The position numbers and the translations under genes are program-made. Shown here piece by piece: positions 1-7,427 of a stretch of DNA of 24,280 nt. Positions within the stretch are counted from its first letter, which is position 1; every line of letters starts with the position of its first letter. A model generated the notes under the pieces. That model was not told the DNA's origin. It was given only the letters and a program-made list of their open reading frames with translations, and ran no database searches. The DNA comes from Candidatus Aerophobetes bacterium Ae_b3b (GTDB lineage Bacteria; Aerophobota; Aerophobia; Aerophobales; AE-B3A): contig NJBP01000032.1 in assembly GCA_005223085.1 (NCBI GenBank), positions 1 to 24,280 on the forward strand. The letters run 5' to 3'.

Positions 1-183
1 CTTCTTCCTCAACTCCAAGACTCGTTAAGGTAGCTGATATAAGGCTCCTTCGAGGAAAGTCCCTCGATACGCGTATAAATCTTCTGAATGCTAATACTTT
101 CCTGGTACTATCAAGATTTTTGGCCTGACCTTCCCCTGCAAAGACTTTTTAGCAACTTTTAGCTATTCCTCTGCGCAGTCCGC
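1..183. other. Window edge with no supported gene
   Basis: This stretch lies downstream of the minus-strand oxidoreductase. The minus strand has one frame that stays open to the window edge after a stop near position 150, but it has no start codon and no family motif that I recognise. It could be the edge of another gene or plain intergenic DNA. I do not assign a function. Confidence 0.4.
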
Positions 184-1164
184 CTAGAGAGGTAAATCTA
201 TCCTTTGTTTTTTCTCTATGCTCCTATAGCAGGCCTCAACAAGCTCAACAGATTTATATCCATCCCAGGCTGAAACGGCCGGCTTTCCTTCTTTTAAAAC
301 ACCGTCAATGAACAGACGGTCTTCCTCAACATATCCCCACTTAACTAACTCAGGATATTGAGAATAATCCCTCATTATTATTTCTCTTTCTAATCCTGAG
401 GAGAAAGTCACCTTTTCCATCTCTTCGGTAATTATAGCTGAATGCTCGCCAAAAAGTTCTATTCGCTCAAAGGGAAAAACCCAACTTGCATGAGCGGAAG
501 AGAGAAATGTGGCTATCCTACCAGAGGTAAAGGTCAAAAGCAGGGCGAAATCGTCTATTTCTTTATACACACTTTTTGCGCCAATACATTCCACCTTCTT
601 TACATCCCCTAAGAGCCATCTTACCATATCTAACAGATGAATAGTTGATTCATACAAAAATCCTCCGGTAATATTAGGATGGGAAACCCAGGGGGGATTT
701 TTAAGCTCTCCCCGGTTCATCTTAACGTGGGCTGAATAAGGGATAAATTTTCCATTTTGAATGAGGCTCTTGGCAAACTTATATGCCGGAGCAAATCGGC
801 GATTGTGTCCTATCTGATATACAATATTCTTGGATTCGAGTAGTTTTAAAATCCTTTTGGCATCCTGAAAGTTAGTAGCCATAGGCTTTTCGCAAAATAT
901 ATGAATATTTTTCTTTAAGACCTGCAAGGTAAGCTCTGTATGTGTAGTATTAGGGGTGGTAATATAAATAGCATTTACACCTTCGCCAACAAGATCATCT
1001 AAAGAAGCGAAGGTTTTAGTTTTGAATTCTGCTGCCAGAGCTTCCCTGGCTTCTTTTTCAATATCCACTATCCCTGTTAAAGTAGCTCGCTTATCCCCGG
1101 CTAACATTTGAGCGTGAACTTTTCCCATATGCCCTGCTCCTACTATTCCAACTTTAAGTCCCAT
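184..1164 (-). CDS. Gfo/Idh/MocA family NAD(P)-dependent oxidoreductase
   Basis: This 326-residue protein is full length for the Gfo/Idh/MocA family, which oxidises or reduces sugars, inositols and related polyols with NAD(P). The N-terminus carries a Rossmann fold with GAGHMG at residues 9-14. The family's EKP motif is at 92-94 and its lysine is the usual catalytic residue. The C-terminal half has the substrate-domain stretch GGFLYESTIHLLDMVRWLLG, whose histidine is the expected catalytic acid/base. The start is supported by AGGAGATGCAAAA just upstream of the ATG. It is the last gene of a minus-strand sugar cluster with an ABC importer and a TIM-barrel isomerase. That context suggests it works on the imported sugar or polyol, for example an inositol or a glucoside. 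The exact substrate cannot be read from the sequence. Confidence 0.9.
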   Translation of the reverse strand: MGLKVGIVGAGHMGKVHAQMLAGDKRATLTGIVDIEKEAREALAAEFKTKTFASLDDLVGEGVNAIYITTPNTTHTELTLQVLKKNIHIFCEKPMATNFQDAKRILKLLESKNIVYQIGHNRRFAPAYKFAKSLIQNGKFIPYSAHVKMNRGELKNPPWVSHPNITGGFLYESTIHLLDMVRWLLGDVKKVECIGAKSVYKEIDDFALLLTFTSGRIATFLSSAHASWVFPFERIELFGEHSAIITEEMEKVTFSSGLEREIIMRDYSQYPELVKWGYVEEDRLFIDGVLKEGKPAVSAWDGYKSVELVEACYRSIEKKQRIDLPL

Positions 1165-1385
1165 TTTTGCATCTCCTAATTTTTAAGTCCCGTCTTATAC
1201 TTCACTTCCTTAATAGAATTTCAGTGTAGTTTTATCAAACCTTTTACAAAAATGCCAAGAATACTTTTACCTTGCTTTGAGTACCTGGAAATTAACGGTA
1301 AAAAATCCTTGGCAGGAATAAGGTGATGTTTTGGCGGTAAGGACCAGAATAAGGCAAGAGGTTACTTTCCGTACTTTGCAGAAAA

Positions 1386-2216
1386 TTAGAAGAACAATCC
1401 CTTAAGCACAGCGATTGTTGTTTGTCGCGCCTCTTTAACCAGCTTTTCTGGATCCCACCTCCAATATTCTGGCCTAAAAAGTTCGACAGAGACCATTTTA
1501 TTGTATCCGATTCCTTGTAGTCCTTTAGCGATTTCCCGTAAGGGTATGATACCTTTGCCGGGAAGCAAACGATTCTTATCCTGAAGTTCATTTCTTGGTA
1601 AATCTTCAGAATCGTTGATATGGAACATGAAAATTTTTTCAGGGTCTACTTTTTGAAGGGATTTCAGGCTCGAACCACCAAGATAGAAATGAAAAGTGTC
1701 AAAAACCAGGCCTACATTTTCAAGATCCCCAGTTTTAACGATATCCCAGCAGGTAGCTAAGTTGTTCACTGAAGAATCTTCTCTTCCGATGAACTCGAAT
1801 GCTAGAGCCACATCGTAATCCAGTGCTATTTTGGATAATTGCCGTAAACTTTCTACCGACTCCTCTATAATCTCTCTTTTCGTTATGCCGGGTGGTTTAT
1901 CATTGGGTACCACCACCAAGTATTTACATTTAATTCTATGAGCAATTTCACTTAAACGTAAAGTCTCATCTTTAATCTGACCAAAGTCCTCTTTGTTTCT
2001 AAAAGTGATATTTTCTATAGAATTAATAGCATAGGGCTTGATTTTTGCTCCAGTAAATAAATTTACTAAACTGGTTAAATCTTTTTGACTTAAATAGTCA
2101 TTTAATTTAGCTTTCCAAATTTCCAGTAAGTCGTACTCAGCTTTCTCGGCAAGATATATGTCAGTGAACAAGTCTGCATTCTTCATAGTAGTAGCCCCAT
2201 TTAATCCGATAAGCAT
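1386..2216 (-). CDS. Sugar phosphate isomerase/epimerase-like TIM-barrel protein (AP_endonuc_2 fold)
   Basis: This 276-residue protein has the xylose-isomerase-like TIM-barrel pattern of IolE/IolI, hydroxypyruvate isomerase and related sugar epimerases. Likely metal ligands fall in order: the glutamate of AFEFIGRED, the aspartate of VFDTFHF, the histidine of FMFHINDSED and the glutamate of VSVELFRPEYW. This is the usual E-D-H-E layout for one divalent metal. A GGGAGG ribosome site precedes the ATG. It lies between the ABC ATPase gene and the Gfo/Idh/MocA gene on the same strand. Isomerase plus oxidoreductase is the common pair in inositol-type or keto-sugar breakdown. Assigning it to one member such as iolE would be a guess. 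Confidence 0.85.
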   Translation of the reverse strand: MLIGLNGATTMKNADLFTDIYLAEKAEYDLLEIWKAKLNDYLSQKDLTSLVNLFTGAKIKPYAINSIENITFRNKEDFGQIKDETLRLSEIAHRIKCKYLVVVPNDKPPGITKREIIEESVESLRQLSKIALDYDVALAFEFIGREDSSVNNLATCWDIVKTGDLENVGLVFDTFHFYLGGSSLKSLQKVDPEKIFMFHINDSEDLPRNELQDKNRLLPGKGIIPLREIAKGLQGIGYNKMVSVELFRPEYWRWDPEKLVKEARQTTIAVLKGLFF

Positions 2217-2427
2217 ACCGGCCCTCCCTTTTGAATTGATCCTTCCGACCCGAGAAAATCAAATTCTGGCAGCCAACAAAGGGGAGTCTCATCATAATAA
2301 GATTACCTCTCGTTGGGGGTGGGATAAGTACACCTATAGTAGCTCCCAGTATTGGCTCCAATCTCTTGTAAGAGAGCAACCTCCAACCACGGCTGAAGAT
2401 ATAGATTCTAGCCTCATATCCGTAAAA
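2217..2427. other. Intergenic gap within the sugar cluster
   Basis: The 211 bases between the ATPase stop and the TIM-barrel start are wider than other gaps in this cluster. A plus-strand reading frame crosses it (2158-2589), but that frame overlaps two well-supported minus-strand genes and has no family features. The gap may hold a secondary promoter for the two catabolic genes; no consensus pair is convincing. Confidence 0.3.
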
Positions 2428-3198
2428 TCAGGGACTAACCAATTCCCCTTTTATTATGCTTTCTTCGAGTCTACTAACCGATGTTTCTTCCTTTTTGATC
2501 TCTCCTATCTTTATTCCCCGATCCAAAAGGACAAACTTATGAGCCACATCATAAACCTCACGGATATTATGGGTTATGTAAATAAATGATATACCTTCTT
2601 TTTTGTTCAAATCTACTATTAAGTTTTTGATTTTACCTCTCTCTCTTACACTTAAAGCTCTAACCGGTTCATCTAAGACAATTAGCCGAGCTTTGTAGTA
2701 TACGGCTCTCCCTATTTTTATCCCTTGCCTTTGTCCCCCTGACAATTCACTCACTTCAGTTTTCGGATCAATGTCCGATGTTATCCCGATTATATGGTAA
2801 ACAGTTTTAGTTCCTTTTGACATTTTGTCTAAGTCCAAAAATTCAATTGGTCCCACTCTTTTGGCGACAATCTCATCACCTAGGAAGATATTTCTTCGGA
2901 TTTCCAAATCTTCAGCGAGCCCGATATCCTGGTGAACAAAGTCTATTCCTGCTCTTCTAGCCTCTTCAGGGGAAGTAATATTTGCCTCTTCCTCTTCTAT
3001 GTAAATTTTACCTTTGTCCGGTTTGTATATTCCAGCAAGAATTTTTACCACAGTTGTCTTGCCAGCGCCGTTATCGCCTACTAATCCCACTATCTCTCCC
3101 GGAAAGACTGAAAAACTTATATCTTTAAGAGCCTCAATCCGACCAAATCTTTTTCCAATGTTTTCAAACTTAATTAAAGGATTTTTCTTTTCACTCAT
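2428..3198 (-). CDS. Sugar ABC transporter ATP-binding protein (CUT2 type, single domain)
   Basis: This cytoplasmic ATPase powers sugar import. Counting from the chosen ATG, the Walker A motif GDNGAGKT is at 41-48, the Q-loop glutamine at 90 and the signature LSGGQ at 152-156. Walker B LIVLDEP is at 172-178 and the switch histidine at 210. The phrase ALSVRE after Walker B is typical of RbsA/XylG-type importers. At 256 residues it has only one nucleotide-binding domain, whereas RbsA, XylG and MglA carry two in about 500 residues, so it should act as a homodimer, as FrcA-like proteins do. An upstream in-frame GTG at 3210 exists, but GGAGG five bases before the ATG at 3198 favours the shorter start. 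The permease and binding-protein genes lie directly upstream. Confidence 0.92.
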   Translation of the reverse strand: MSEKKNPLIKFENIGKRFGRIEALKDISFSVFPGEIVGLVGDNGAGKTTVVKILAGIYKPDKGKIYIEEEEANITSPEEARRAGIDFVHQDIGLAEDLEIRRNIFLGDEIVAKRVGPIEFLDLDKMSKGTKTVYHIIGITSDIDPKTEVSELSGGQRQGIKIGRAVYYKARLIVLDEPVRALSVRERGKIKNLIVDLNKKEGISFIYITHNIREVYDVAHKFVLLDRGIKIGEIKKEETSVSRLEESIIKGELVSP

Positions 3199-3329
3199 CC
3201 TATCCTCCACTCTTACTTCATTTACATAGCTTCATATGAAACTTGCCCATTTATGGATCAAAAAAAGCTAAGTCAATACGAGTTAATTGCCGAATACTTC
3301 TTAGCAGAGAGTTTAAGATGTAAAAATGC

Positions 3330-4349
3330 TCACGACTTAAAGTCAGACACTTGGTTTATTGGCAGAGTTTTCTTTCTTAGGAACGGCAATAGAAACTTAT
3401 TTAGCATTACTCCTCCTATTAACGCCAATCCCACAAAACTGATAAATGAGTAAGGAGGAGCGCCCATTAAAATTAATCCACTACTGAGTGAGGAAAGGAA
3501 GATCGCTCCTAAAACTGCTCCGATTACAGAGGCCCTCCCTCCACGAAGTGAACAGCCGCCAATGACACACGCAGCTATACTTTTCAGAGCCATACCATTT
3601 CCTAAGTCGGCTGAAACGGAAATCAATTCACTCGCTGCAGTCATTCCAGCAAATCCGGCAATTGTGCTACACAGTAGAAAAGCCTTCCATTTCGTTAGTC
3701 CCGGTGAAATGCCTCGTGATAAACTACTTTCTGCATTACTTCCCACAGCAAGAATGTGATTTCCGAATTTTGTGTAAAAGAGAATTATTTCAAAAACGAT
3801 GGCTAAGGCTATCATCCAGATGATAAGAGCACTCCATCCTCCTCCTATAGCCCCTGCCAACATTTGAGGCAAAAAAGAACTTTTCGTGGAGGTAGAAAGA
3901 CTTCTTATAAATCCTCGACTAATAAGATAAATTATACCTCTACCAAAAAATAACATTCCAAGTGTCGCTATTAAAGAATTGATTTCAGCTTTTGTAACTA
4001 ATAACCCGTTTATAAAGCCAAAACCTGCTGCTATTAGTGTTGCTAAAAGAAAACTCGCATATATACTTATGCTCTCCGTAAAAACAACGAAAAGTAATGC
4101 TGCTAATCCAAAAACGCTTTCCACACTAAGATCAAATTCACCGGAAGCTAGCGTGTAGCTTTGACCTGTTGCAAGCATGCCTATCCATGCACCGTTCACC
4201 AGAATTGTTTGAATAACGGGTAAGCTCAAGAAGGCTGGATTTTTAAGCGTGAACAATGTAAAAAGAAAAACAATCGAGATAACCGCACCTGCTTCTCTTC
4301 TATTTAGGAATATTTCGAAAGCTTGGATTACTCGCCCTCTTTCTTTCAC
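3330..4349 (-). CDS. Sugar ABC transporter permease (RbsC/BPD_transp_2 family)
   Basis: This 339-residue integral membrane protein is the channel subunit of the importer. It is made of long hydrophobic segments, with around eight to ten membrane spans by eye. It has the family landmark near residues 60-80, where GQSYTLASGEFDLSVES matches the usual GxxDLSVGS region of RbsC-like permeases. A glycine-rich cytoplasmic coupling region (CVIGGCSLRGGRASVIGAVLGA) lies in the last third. The start codon is GTG; an in-frame stop two codons upstream excludes a longer form. The Shine-Dalgarno sequence is weak (AAGG about 13 bases away). A strong hairpin between this gene and the binding-protein gene may keep permease output below binding-protein output. 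Confidence 0.9.
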   Translation of the reverse strand: MKERGRVIQAFEIFLNRREAGAVISIVFLFTLFTLKNPAFLSLPVIQTILVNGAWIGMLATGQSYTLASGEFDLSVESVFGLAALLFVVFTESISIYASFLLATLIAAGFGFINGLLVTKAEINSLIATLGMLFFGRGIIYLISRGFIRSLSTSTKSSFLPQMLAGAIGGGWSALIIWMIALAIVFEIILFYTKFGNHILAVGSNAESSLSRGISPGLTKWKAFLLCSTIAGFAGMTAASELISVSADLGNGMALKSIAACVIGGCSLRGGRASVIGAVLGAIFLSSLSSGLILMGAPPYSFISFVGLALIGGVMLNKFLLPFLRKKTLPINQVSDFKS

Positions 4350-4423
4350 TTCTTATGAGACCTTCCGATTCTTGTCTTTCTTCGAGTTTTCCATCTCCGT
4401 CTCTATGAGCTTTAACTGGCAGG

Positions 4424-4457
4424 CGTAGGGGGTAAACCATGAGTTTTACCCCCTACG
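4424..4457 (-). other. Intercistronic 13-bp perfect stem-loop
   Basis: CGTAGGGGGTAAA (4424-4436) pairs perfectly with TTTACCCCCTACG (4445-4457) around an 8-base loop. It sits after the binding-protein stop and before the permease start on the minus strand. There is no T-tract after it in the direction of transcription, so it is not a classic intrinsic terminator. Known importer operons often use such hairpins to protect the binding-protein message, and that is my inference here. Confidence 0.75.
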
Positions 4458-4491
4458 AATCAAGCTCAACCTGTCCGGTTTGGTATGGCAA

Positions 4492-5505
4492 TTACCGCCA
4501 TGCTACCAACTTGTTGTATATCTCTTCCCCAAAGATTCCCTTTACCATCTCAATGAACTTATCTACGTTTGTTTTGTCTATTACAATCGGTCCCGTTAAT
4601 ACATCCGCCGCAGGCGATAATCCATACCTGCTATACATGTAAAGGATCGTCAGGGGAAGGTAGGCTTGCAAGTAAAATCCTTGTGACTGGGCGGCGACTA
4701 TTATCCCCCTTTTGATTCCTTCCAGACTGGTCGGACTCGCATCCACACCGATTATGTCGACCTCGTTCTCCTTGCCAAGTTTTTTCAGTACACTTACAGT
4801 CCAAGGCTCTCCATATGTAGTAACAGCAAAAACCATATCTACCTCTGGGTTAGCTGTAAGGTAGCTAGTCATAACGCTCATAGACTCTCCTGCATCTGGG
4901 GATAGGGCAACTTTCTCCGTGGGTACTCCTACTTCTTTCATTGCGTCCTTCATACCTTTAGCTCTGGCTTCTAAGCCCACATGGGCCGGATTAAACTGAA
5001 AAACAGCCACTTTAGTAGGTTTACCCCGCAGCTCCAGATATCTCTTGCCTAATCTGTACCCTGTAAGGTACTCGTCCCCACCAACATATGTCAGGTAAGG
5101 TATACGTTCGTCTTCGGGTCTTGGGTCCGCAATGTTGAAAGCCACCACAGGAATTCCTTTTTTTATTGCATCCCTCAGTGTAGCATCAAACATTTCAGGA
5201 GCAGTCATGCTGACTATAAGGCCATCTGGAGCCATGGCTATTGCTGTTTTTAGCATCTGTAGTTGCCCTCTTGGCGTGGGACTAGGAGGCGTAAGATATT
5301 CAACACTCACATCAGAATATCTTTCTTCAAATCTCTTCATTCCTACAGTGAACCAATTAGAGTTGGGGTCTGCTGGACCCATGTGAGAAACATAGAAAAA
5401 CTTATATTTCGGCTGTGCGTTTGCTGCTTGGCCAGAGAAAACCCCTATAGCTAACACTGTCACCAACACAAACAGCAAGACAACCTTAAATTTTCGTCCA
5501 CACAT
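4492..5505 (-). CDS. Periplasmic sugar-binding protein of the ABC importer (RbsB-like, Peripla_BP_4)
   Basis: This is the substrate-binding subunit, expected in the periplasm. It starts with a basic N-terminus (MCGRKFK), a hydrophobic stretch and an A-x-A cleavage site (AANA before QPKYKF), so it has a standard Sec signal peptide. The mature part reads as a type I periplasmic fold: FFYVSHM, then DGLIVSM, GIPVVAFN, YVGGDEYLTGYRLG and DIIGVDASP, which are ribose/galactose-binding-protein landmarks. A GTG nine bases upstream is in frame, but GGAGGT seven bases before the ATG at 5505 supports the ATG. Its fold is the same as the effector domain of the nearby LacI-type regulator, and both likely sense the same sugar. 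The substrate is unknown. Confidence 0.92.
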   Translation of the reverse strand: MCGRKFKVVLLFVLVTVLAIGVFSGQAANAQPKYKFFYVSHMGPADPNSNWFTVGMKRFEERYSDVSVEYLTPPSPTPRGQLQMLKTAIAMAPDGLIVSMTAPEMFDATLRDAIKKGIPVVAFNIADPRPEDERIPYLTYVGGDEYLTGYRLGKRYLELRGKPTKVAVFQFNPAHVGLEARAKGMKDAMKEVGVPTEKVALSPDAGESMSVMTSYLTANPEVDMVFAVTTYGEPWTVSVLKKLGKENEVDIIGVDASPTSLEGIKRGIIVAAQSQGFYLQAYLPLTILYMYSRYGLSPAADVLTGPIVIDKTNVDKFIEMVKGIFGEEIYNKLVAWR

Positions 5506-5864
5506 ATTAGCCACCTCCGGTTTGAGATGTTTTTACTTTCCCGTGAAACCTCTCCAAAGAGAGATTAGTCTCTTCACAGTTTTCTCTTTGGAAACTTTCT
5601 TTTATCCTCAAGCTAGACTCACCTAACTATTCTCTCACCTCCCCTCAGGCTTTTATTTCTAGCTTTCATCTTTTTAGCCTTCTCTCAGCATTAGCCAATT
5701 TTGTCGTTTTCTCCAATATCTGTCCTCTGCAAGCTCTTTCTTACTCAGAGCTTCTAAAAGGGGTCACTCAAAAACCTAAAGAAGAAGCCGACCATCCCCA
5801 CGTCGATTCACAAAAATCGATTTAAGGATAGGCAAAGTTTAAGAAAGTTGTTATCGAACGAAAA
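5506..5864 (-). promoter_or_regulatory. Leader/upstream region of the sugar importer operon
   Basis: This 359-base stretch separates the regulator gene from the binding-protein gene and holds no convincing gene. Next to the importer it has the ribosome site and a 10-bp inverted repeat, listed separately. Near 5802-5822 a short palindrome (TCGATT ... AATCGA) follows the regulator stop and could form a weak hairpin. I found no clear -35/-10 pair on the minus strand, so either read-through from the regulator promoter or a non-consensus promoter drives the operon. Confidence 0.4.
5553..5592 (-). promoter_or_regulatory. Inverted repeat in the importer mRNA leader
   Basis: TCCAAAGAGA (5553-5562) and TCTCTTTGGA (5583-5592) form a perfect 10-bp inverted repeat with a 20-base spacer. 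An alternative smaller hairpin (AGAGA/TCTCT) lies inside it. It is about 48 bases upstream of the binding-protein start. It could be a leader hairpin or a protein-binding palindrome; the sequence does not decide. Confidence 0.5.
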
Positions 5865-6986
5865 TTAACTTCTCACCACCCTCCTGACATAAGACACTTT
5901 TTCTAGAACTTGACTGGTTACAATATCCGCATTCTTAATATACTGTCTGGCTAGCATTTCAATGTTTCCCTGGCAAGCAATGGTGAGATTAGTAAAGACA
6001 AATTCCTCTGAAGGCTTACGATTTATTAAAAGATAGTTATGCAATATCCTGACCGACTCATAGCCCTGGAAAAAGGGATCCTGTTGGATACTCGCCTGCA
6101 CTATTCCTTCCCGAATAAGCTGAACGGTCTCTTTAAGGAGATCGAAACAAATGAGCTTTACGATCCCCCCTTTTCCGGCATCCCTTACTGCATATCCTGC
6201 TCCAAAAGGACCGCCCGCAGTCACATAAATACCTCCAAGATCAGGACAAGATTTTAACACCTTTTGGCTTATGTTATACGCTTTCTTAGGTTTATCGTGG
6301 TTTTCGTATATTCCTATAATCTCTATACCAGGAAAATACTTTTGGATCTGTTCTTTAAAACCTTGAAGTCGTTCTCGATGTCCCAGAGTTCTGTAAAAAC
6401 CAGTAATGATAGCCACCTTCCCTTCTCTATTCAAGAACTCACCCATTAGCGTTCCTGCTACTCTACCAGCTGTTAATGAGTCCTGTCCAATGAAACACAT
6501 CCTCCGACTTTCCGGGGCATCTGTGTTGAAAGTTACCACAGGAATCCCACTATCTACAGCTTTGTCAATTACCTTACTTAAAGCATCCGGATCCACCGGT
6601 GCCAGAGCGATTCCGTCTACTTTTTTGGCAATGAGCTGTTCCATCACAGTGATTTGATCAGTGGTATCCCAGCTTCTTGGTACAACCCATTGAGTCTCCA
6701 TTTCAACTTCTCGTATTTCATGGGCAATAGTGCGTGCTCCTGCTTTAACCTGATACCAAAGAGGGTCCTCATTCTCGTCTACAGGAACAACGATAGGAAT
6801 CAATAATCTTCTTTGGGTAGCCAAAACTCTGGCTGGAATATACGGCTTATAATTGAGGTGTCTGGCCATCAAAAGAACTCTCTGTCTGGTATCTTCACTG
6901 ACCCCGGGACGGTTATGTAAGGCTCTATGAACTGTGCCTCGTGAAACATTAGCAGCTCTGGCAATATCGTGTACTGTCACTCTCAC
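5865..6986 (-). CDS. LacI/PurR family transcriptional regulator
   Basis: This DNA-binding repressor probably controls the adjacent sugar importer cluster. The N-terminus has the family's helix-turn-helix and hinge (VTVHDIARAANVSRGTVHRA, then GVSEDTRQRV and LNYKP). It is followed by a periplasmic-binding-protein-like effector domain (GIALAPVDPDAL, GIPVVTFNTDAP, GQDSLTAGRVAG). The effector domain most resembles the sugar-binding Peripla_BP_4 type, matching the importer's own binding protein. An ATG at 7046 would add 20 residues before the helix-turn-helix. I prefer the GTG at 6986 because LacI proteins start within a few residues of this domain, AGGA lies five bases upstream, and a candidate operator would otherwise fall in coding sequence. 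From GTG the protein is 373 residues, slightly longer than the usual 330-350. Confidence 0.9.
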   Translation of the reverse strand: MRVTVHDIARAANVSRGTVHRALHNRPGVSEDTRQRVLLMARHLNYKPYIPARVLATQRRLLIPIVVPVDENEDPLWYQVKAGARTIAHEIREVEMETQWVVPRSWDTTDQITVMEQLIAKKVDGIALAPVDPDALSKVIDKAVDSGIPVVTFNTDAPESRRMCFIGQDSLTAGRVAGTLMGEFLNREGKVAIITGFYRTLGHRERLQGFKEQIQKYFPGIEIIGIYENHDKPKKAYNISQKVLKSCPDLGGIYVTAGGPFGAGYAVRDAGKGGIVKLICFDLLKETVQLIREGIVQASIQQDPFFQGYESVRILHNYLLINRKPSEEFVFTNLTIACQGNIEMLARQYIKNADIVTSQVLEKVSYVRRVVRS

Positions 6987-7017
6987 TTCTATCCTGCTCC
7001 GCCCTAGCAAACTGTGA

Positions 7018-7027
7018 ACACGTGCAC
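7018..7027 (+). promoter_or_regulatory. Candidate operator copy 1 (ACACGTGCAC)
   Basis: The 10-mer ACACGTGCAC, with a CG-centred palindrome-like core typical of LacI-family sites, is found here and again in opposite orientation at 7218-7227. If the regulator starts at 6986, this copy lies in its 5' untranslated leader. Autoregulation is inferred. Confidence 0.4.
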
Positions 7028-7217
7028 GCAACTCATTTCCGACCATTTCTCAAATTATTCTGTGACCAGAGCCAGTTCTGGCTCCTTTACCCCTTTGCGG
7101 TCTCCGGTTAGACGAATATGCGGACTCTATCGGTTGCGCCTCCTGGAAAAGTACGAGTTTGCGGATTGGTGGGACTTTCAATCTCATTATTTGTTCTCGT
7201 TTTTTGTGTTGCAGTTT

Positions 7218-7227
7218 GTGCACGTGT
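7218..7227 (-). promoter_or_regulatory. Candidate operator copy 2 (ACACGTGCAC) at the regulator start site
   Basis: The minus strand reads ACACGTGCAC here, immediately downstream of the -10 box at 7231-7236 and so over the expected transcription start. A repressor bound here would block the promoter. Similarity to copy 1 continues for a few bases (copy 1 GCAACT, copy 2 AAACT). Confidence 0.45.
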
Positions 7228-7230
7228 ATC

Positions 7231-7258
7231 ATTATATAGCAAAAAAATATTTTGTCAA
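7231..7258 (-). promoter_or_regulatory. Consensus sigma-70-type promoter for the LacI-type regulator
   Basis: On the minus strand, TTGACA (7253-7258) is followed by 16 bases and then TATAAT (7231-7236), a perfect match to both boxes. The spacer is AT-rich. It points to the regulator gene, giving a leader of about 240 bases if translation starts at 6986. Confidence 0.8.
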
Positions 7259-7357
7259 TCCCCAGCTCGCAGGGCCATCTCTTGGTGCGGAGCCCAACGT
7301 AAATAGTTACCCTTAAAGTATATCATATTTTTCAGAATATACAGTTAGTGCGCGAGC

Positions 7358-7386
7358 TTGACAAAGAAAGTACCCTACCCTATTAT
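7358..7386 (+). promoter_or_regulatory. Sigma-70-type promoter for the plus-strand housekeeping run
   Basis: TTGACA (7358-7363), a 17-base spacer and TATTAT (7381-7386) match the consensus in 11 of 12 positions. The expected start site is near 7393, about 35 bases before the radical SAM gene. It is divergent from the regulator promoter, with about 100 bases between their -35 boxes. Confidence 0.8.
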
Positions 7387-7427
7387 ATGGTGTAAAAATT
7401 CACTCTTTTAGGATAAAGATGAGCTAA

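Noticed and set aside
2158-2589. A 143-codon plus-strand frame across the ATPase/TIM-barrel gap
   Set aside because: Both ends overlap real minus-strand genes, there is no ribosome site, and no motif is seen.
4437-4457. Intrinsic terminator at the 13-bp stem-loop
   Set aside because: No T-tract follows in the direction of transcription, and the permease of the same importer lies just downstream.
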